Positions 5,391-6,956 of a DNA stretch of 6,956 nt are shown here, piece by piece. Each line of letters begins with the position of its first letter. The first letter of the stretch is position 1. The position numbers and the translations under genes are program-made. The notes beneath the pieces were generated by a model, which saw nothing but the letters and a program-made list of their open reading frames with translations, did not search any database and was not told the DNA's origin. Source of the stretch: Paracoccaceae bacterium (lineage in GTDB: Bacteria; Pseudomonadota; Alphaproteobacteria; Rhodobacterales; Rhodobacteraceae); contig JALXER010000120.1 in NCBI GenBank assembly GCA_027069385.1, positions 1 to 6,956 of the forward strand, given 5' to 3'.

Positions 5391-6308
5391 TCAGGGCAGG
5401 AAGCTGCCGTTCTGGTCAATAACAAACCGGTTAAAGGATTGCGCGACGGCTGACAGTTTTTTACCGGACCGGTGGATCAGGAACCAGTGGCGCATGATCG
5501 GCAGGCCGGGATAGGGGATCAAGGCAAGGCGGTTGGTTTCCAGTTCGGCCTGCACCGTATGGGCAGAGATAAGCGCCACCCCAAGCCCGGCAATTGCCGC
5601 CTGTTTGATGGTTTCGTTGGAGTCGAGCAACACGGTTTTGTACTCGGCCCCGTCGCCGATTCGATCCAGAAACCGCTCCATCAGAATGCGGGTTCCCGAG
5701 CCGGGTTCACGCGACAAAAAGGTTTGCGCCATCATTTCTTGGGGTGAAATGTCGCAGCCCGACACCAGCCGATGGCCCGGATGCGCCACCATTACATGCG
5801 GATGTTCGCCCAGCAAATGCGCCTCTACCGCCGGAAAACGCGGCGGGCGGCCCATGATGGCCAGATCGACGCGCAGGTCGGTGATCGCCTCGATCAGGGT
5901 TCGGCGATTGCCGACAAACAACGAGATTTCCACATCGGGCATCGCCTGTCTGGCCAGCATCACAATGCTGGGGGCAAAGTATTTGGCCGTGCTGACCACG
6001 CCCAGCGTCAGGTGGCCGGTTTTGCCGGATTTAAGCGCGTTTACGTTTTCATAACAAGTGGTTAACGAGTTTTCGATCTGCTTGATCGTTGCCAGCACCA
6101 CCCTGCCCTTGCCGGTCAGGGTGGCGGTGCCGTCTTTGCTGCGCTTGAGCAAAACCGCCTCGAAATTCGCCTCCAGCAGTTTTAGCTGCGTCGATACGGC
6201 CGGCGTGGTCACATGCAGTTCCTGCGCCGCAAGTGTCAGGTTGCCGGCCCGATGGATTGCCGCCAGTGCTCGTAATTGTTTTAGCGTCACCGCCTTTTCA
6301 TTGATCAT
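5391..6308 (-). CDS. cbbR: LysR-type transcriptional regulator of CO2 fixation genes (CbbR)
   Basis: A 305-residue LysR-family regulator, the family's usual size. The winged helix-turn-helix covers about residues 8-67 (TLKQLRALAAIHRAGNLTLA, then TTPAVSTQLKLLE). The effector-binding domain follows from about residue 97. CbbR-like features are VSTAKYFAP (105-113), DLAIMGRPPR (148-157), SREPGSGTR (199-207) and GLGVALIS (241-248). CbbR proteins respond to metabolites such as RuBP or NADPH and activate the cbb operon. The divergent class I fructose-bisphosphatase gene, 95 bases away, is the classical arrangement, which strengthens the name. The ATG at 6308 is chosen because the helix-turn-helix then starts at the normal distance; the frame runs upstream to 6443 but would overlap fbp and add 45 non-LysR residues. 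The ribosome site (AAGAAA) is weak. A related LysR regulator of another pathway is possible but less likely. Confidence 0.9.
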   Translation of the reverse strand: MINEKAVTLKQLRALAAIHRAGNLTLAAQELHVTTPAVSTQLKLLEANFEAVLLKRSKDGTATLTGKGRVVLATIKQIENSLTTCYENVNALKSGKTGHLTLGVVSTAKYFAPSIVMLARQAMPDVEISLFVGNRRTLIEAITDLRVDLAIMGRPPRFPAVEAHLLGEHPHVMVAHPGHRLVSGCDISPQEMMAQTFLSREPGSGTRILMERFLDRIGDGAEYKTVLLDSNETIKQAAIAGLGVALISAHTVQAELETNRLALIPYPGLPIMRHWFLIHRSGKKLSAVAQSFNRFVIDQNGSFLP

Positions 6309-6318
6309 AGTTTTTCTT

Positions 6319-6372
6319 AACACCACAAAGATTTTTTTTAGTTTTCTTTTTATATGAATATGTTTTGGTGTT
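6319..6372. promoter_or_regulatory. cbbR-fbp divergent control region with widely spaced inverted repeat
   Basis: The 95-base gap (6309-6403) is strikingly AT-rich. AACACCA (6319-6325) and its exact complement TGGTGTT (6366-6372) face each other across 40 bases. The right arm touches the -35 of the predicted cbbR promoter, and the left arm lies in the cbbR leader and next to TTAACA (6317-6322), a possible -35 for fbp with a poor -10 (TAGTTT, 6339-6344). CbbR usually binds this kind of intergenic region, both repressing its own gene and activating the operon. I could not find a clean TNA-N7-TNA CbbR site, so the assignment is tentative. Confidence 0.4.
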
Positions 6373-6377
6373 GGCAA
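6349..6377 (-). promoter_or_regulatory. Predicted sigma-70 promoter of cbbR
   Basis: Reading the minus strand, TTGCCA (6377-6372) is followed by exactly 17 bases and then TATAAA (6354-6349). This is close to the consensus TTGACA-17-TATAAT. Transcription would start near 6342, leaving a purine-rich leader of about 34 bases before the cbbR ATG. It is the best promoter match noticed in the window. Confidence 0.6.
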
Positions 6378-6403
6378 CAAAAACAACCAACAGGGAATCA
6401 GCG

Positions 6404-6956
6404 ATGAGTGATCAAACTCTCTCGGATTATTTGCAAACCGCACCGGATGATCTGGCGCAGACCATTCTGGCGCTCGCCAAGGTTGGCAAGGATTTGGCCG
6501 CGCTGATCTCGCGCGGGGCCCTTGGCGGCGAACTGGGCGGGGCCGTAGGTGAAAACCTGGGCGGTGACCAGCAAAAGGCGCTGGACGTGATGGCTGATGA
6601 TGCCTTTGCGGCCGAGTTGAAGAAAACCCAGGTCAAGTTTTACGCCTCCGAGGAACAGGATGACGTGGTCACCCTGAACCCCGACGGGCATCTGGCGCTG
6701 GCCATTGACCCGCTGGACGGGTCGAGCAACATCGATGTGAATGTCTCGATCGGCACGATCTTTTCGATTTTCGAGGCCAATGACGGCGCAAACGAGAGCT
6801 TTCTGCGCCCGGGTCGCGAGCAGATCGCGGCGGGATACATCATTTTCGGGCCGCAAACCGGAATCATGCTGACGCTGGGCGACGGCACGGCGATGTTCAT
6901 TCTGGACCACAAAAACGGCGAATACATGCTGGTTAATCCGCGTGTCAATATCATTG
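6404..6956 (+). CDS. fbp: Class I fructose-1,6-bisphosphatase, N-terminal part (cut by right window edge)
   Basis: The enzyme hydrolyses fructose 1,6-bisphosphate to fructose 6-phosphate in the Calvin cycle and gluconeogenesis, in the cytoplasm with Mg2+. The plus-strand frame is open from the ATG at 6404 to the edge: 184 codons plus one base, somewhat over half of a usual 320-350 residue protein. Class I metal-site motifs are present: ASEE (81-84) and DPLDGSSNID (102-111). Other family segments are VSIGTIFSIF (114-123) and RPGREQIAAGYIIFGPQT (135-152). AGGGA ends seven bases before the ATG. The divergent cbbR suggests this is the cbbF gene heading a cbb operon that continues to the right, rather than a purely gluconeogenic copy. 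Expression is then expected to depend on CbbR. Minus-strand ORFs at 6398-6954 are antisense shadows. Confidence 0.96.
   Translation, partial: MSDQTLSDYLQTAPDDLAQTILALAKVGKDLAALISRGALGGELGGAVGENLGGDQQKALDVMADDAFAAELKKTQVKFYASEEQDDVVTLNPDGHLALAIDPLDGSSNIDVNVSIGTIFSIFEANDGANESFLRPGREQIAAGYIIFGPQTGIMLTLGDGTAMFILDHKNGEYMLVNPRVNII

Noticed and set aside
5391..6443. 350-residue version of CbbR
   Set aside because: The 45 extra residues run through the AT-rich promoter region and into fbp and lie before a complete LysR N terminus.

Overview
The window looks like a piece of an alphaproteobacterial chromosome, most likely Rhodobacterales. Coding DNA is mostly GC-rich. The glyQ / small membrane-anchored protein / glyS order, the GlyQ and GlyS sequences, and a cbbR gene divergent from a class I fructose-1,6-bisphosphatase all fit that group. 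The cbbR-fbp pair further suggests a Calvin-cycle (cbb) locus running off the right edge, so the host may be able to fix CO2. This rests on recognising protein families by eye; no search was run.

Layout from left to right. Positions 1-2298 hold a tightly packed minus-strand glycyl-tRNA synthetase cluster, transcribed right to left: glyQ (alpha subunit), a possible 31-33 residue hydrophobic ORF joined to its neighbours by stop/start overlaps, a DUF6446-like single-span membrane protein, and the N-terminal 278 codons of glyS (beta subunit, cut by the left edge). Positions 2343-4073 hold a minus-strand OLD-family protein (ATPase plus TOPRIM nuclease) directly upstream of glyQ. Its ATPase half is markedly AT-rich, which suggests acquisition by transfer. 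Positions 4074-4333 hold no convincing gene, only a perfect dyad and a weak promoter candidate before the OLD gene. Positions 4334-5050 (minus) encode a thioredoxin-fold protein resembling iodothyronine deiodinases, with Cys where the animal enzymes carry selenocysteine. Positions 5051-5390 are non-coding and dense in GC-rich hairpins. Positions 5391-6308 (minus) encode a CbbR-type LysR regulator. An AT-rich 95-base divergent promoter region separates it from fbp (6404 to the right edge, plus strand, partial).

How the genes work together. glyQ and glyS make the two subunits of the tetrameric bacterial glycyl-tRNA synthetase, and the genes between them are probably co-transcribed. CbbR is expected to sense metabolite status and activate the cbb operon that begins with fbp. 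The OLD-family protein is probably a phage-defence or DNA-processing factor; no UvrD-like partner lies next to it, so it is a stand-alone type rather than a Gabija pair. The deiodinase-like protein is probably a redox enzyme of unknown substrate. I see no complete new multi-gene system. The points most worth a second look are the Cys deiodinase homologue, the transferred OLD gene abutting an essential operon, the tiny coupled ORF after glyQ, and the hairpin cluster.
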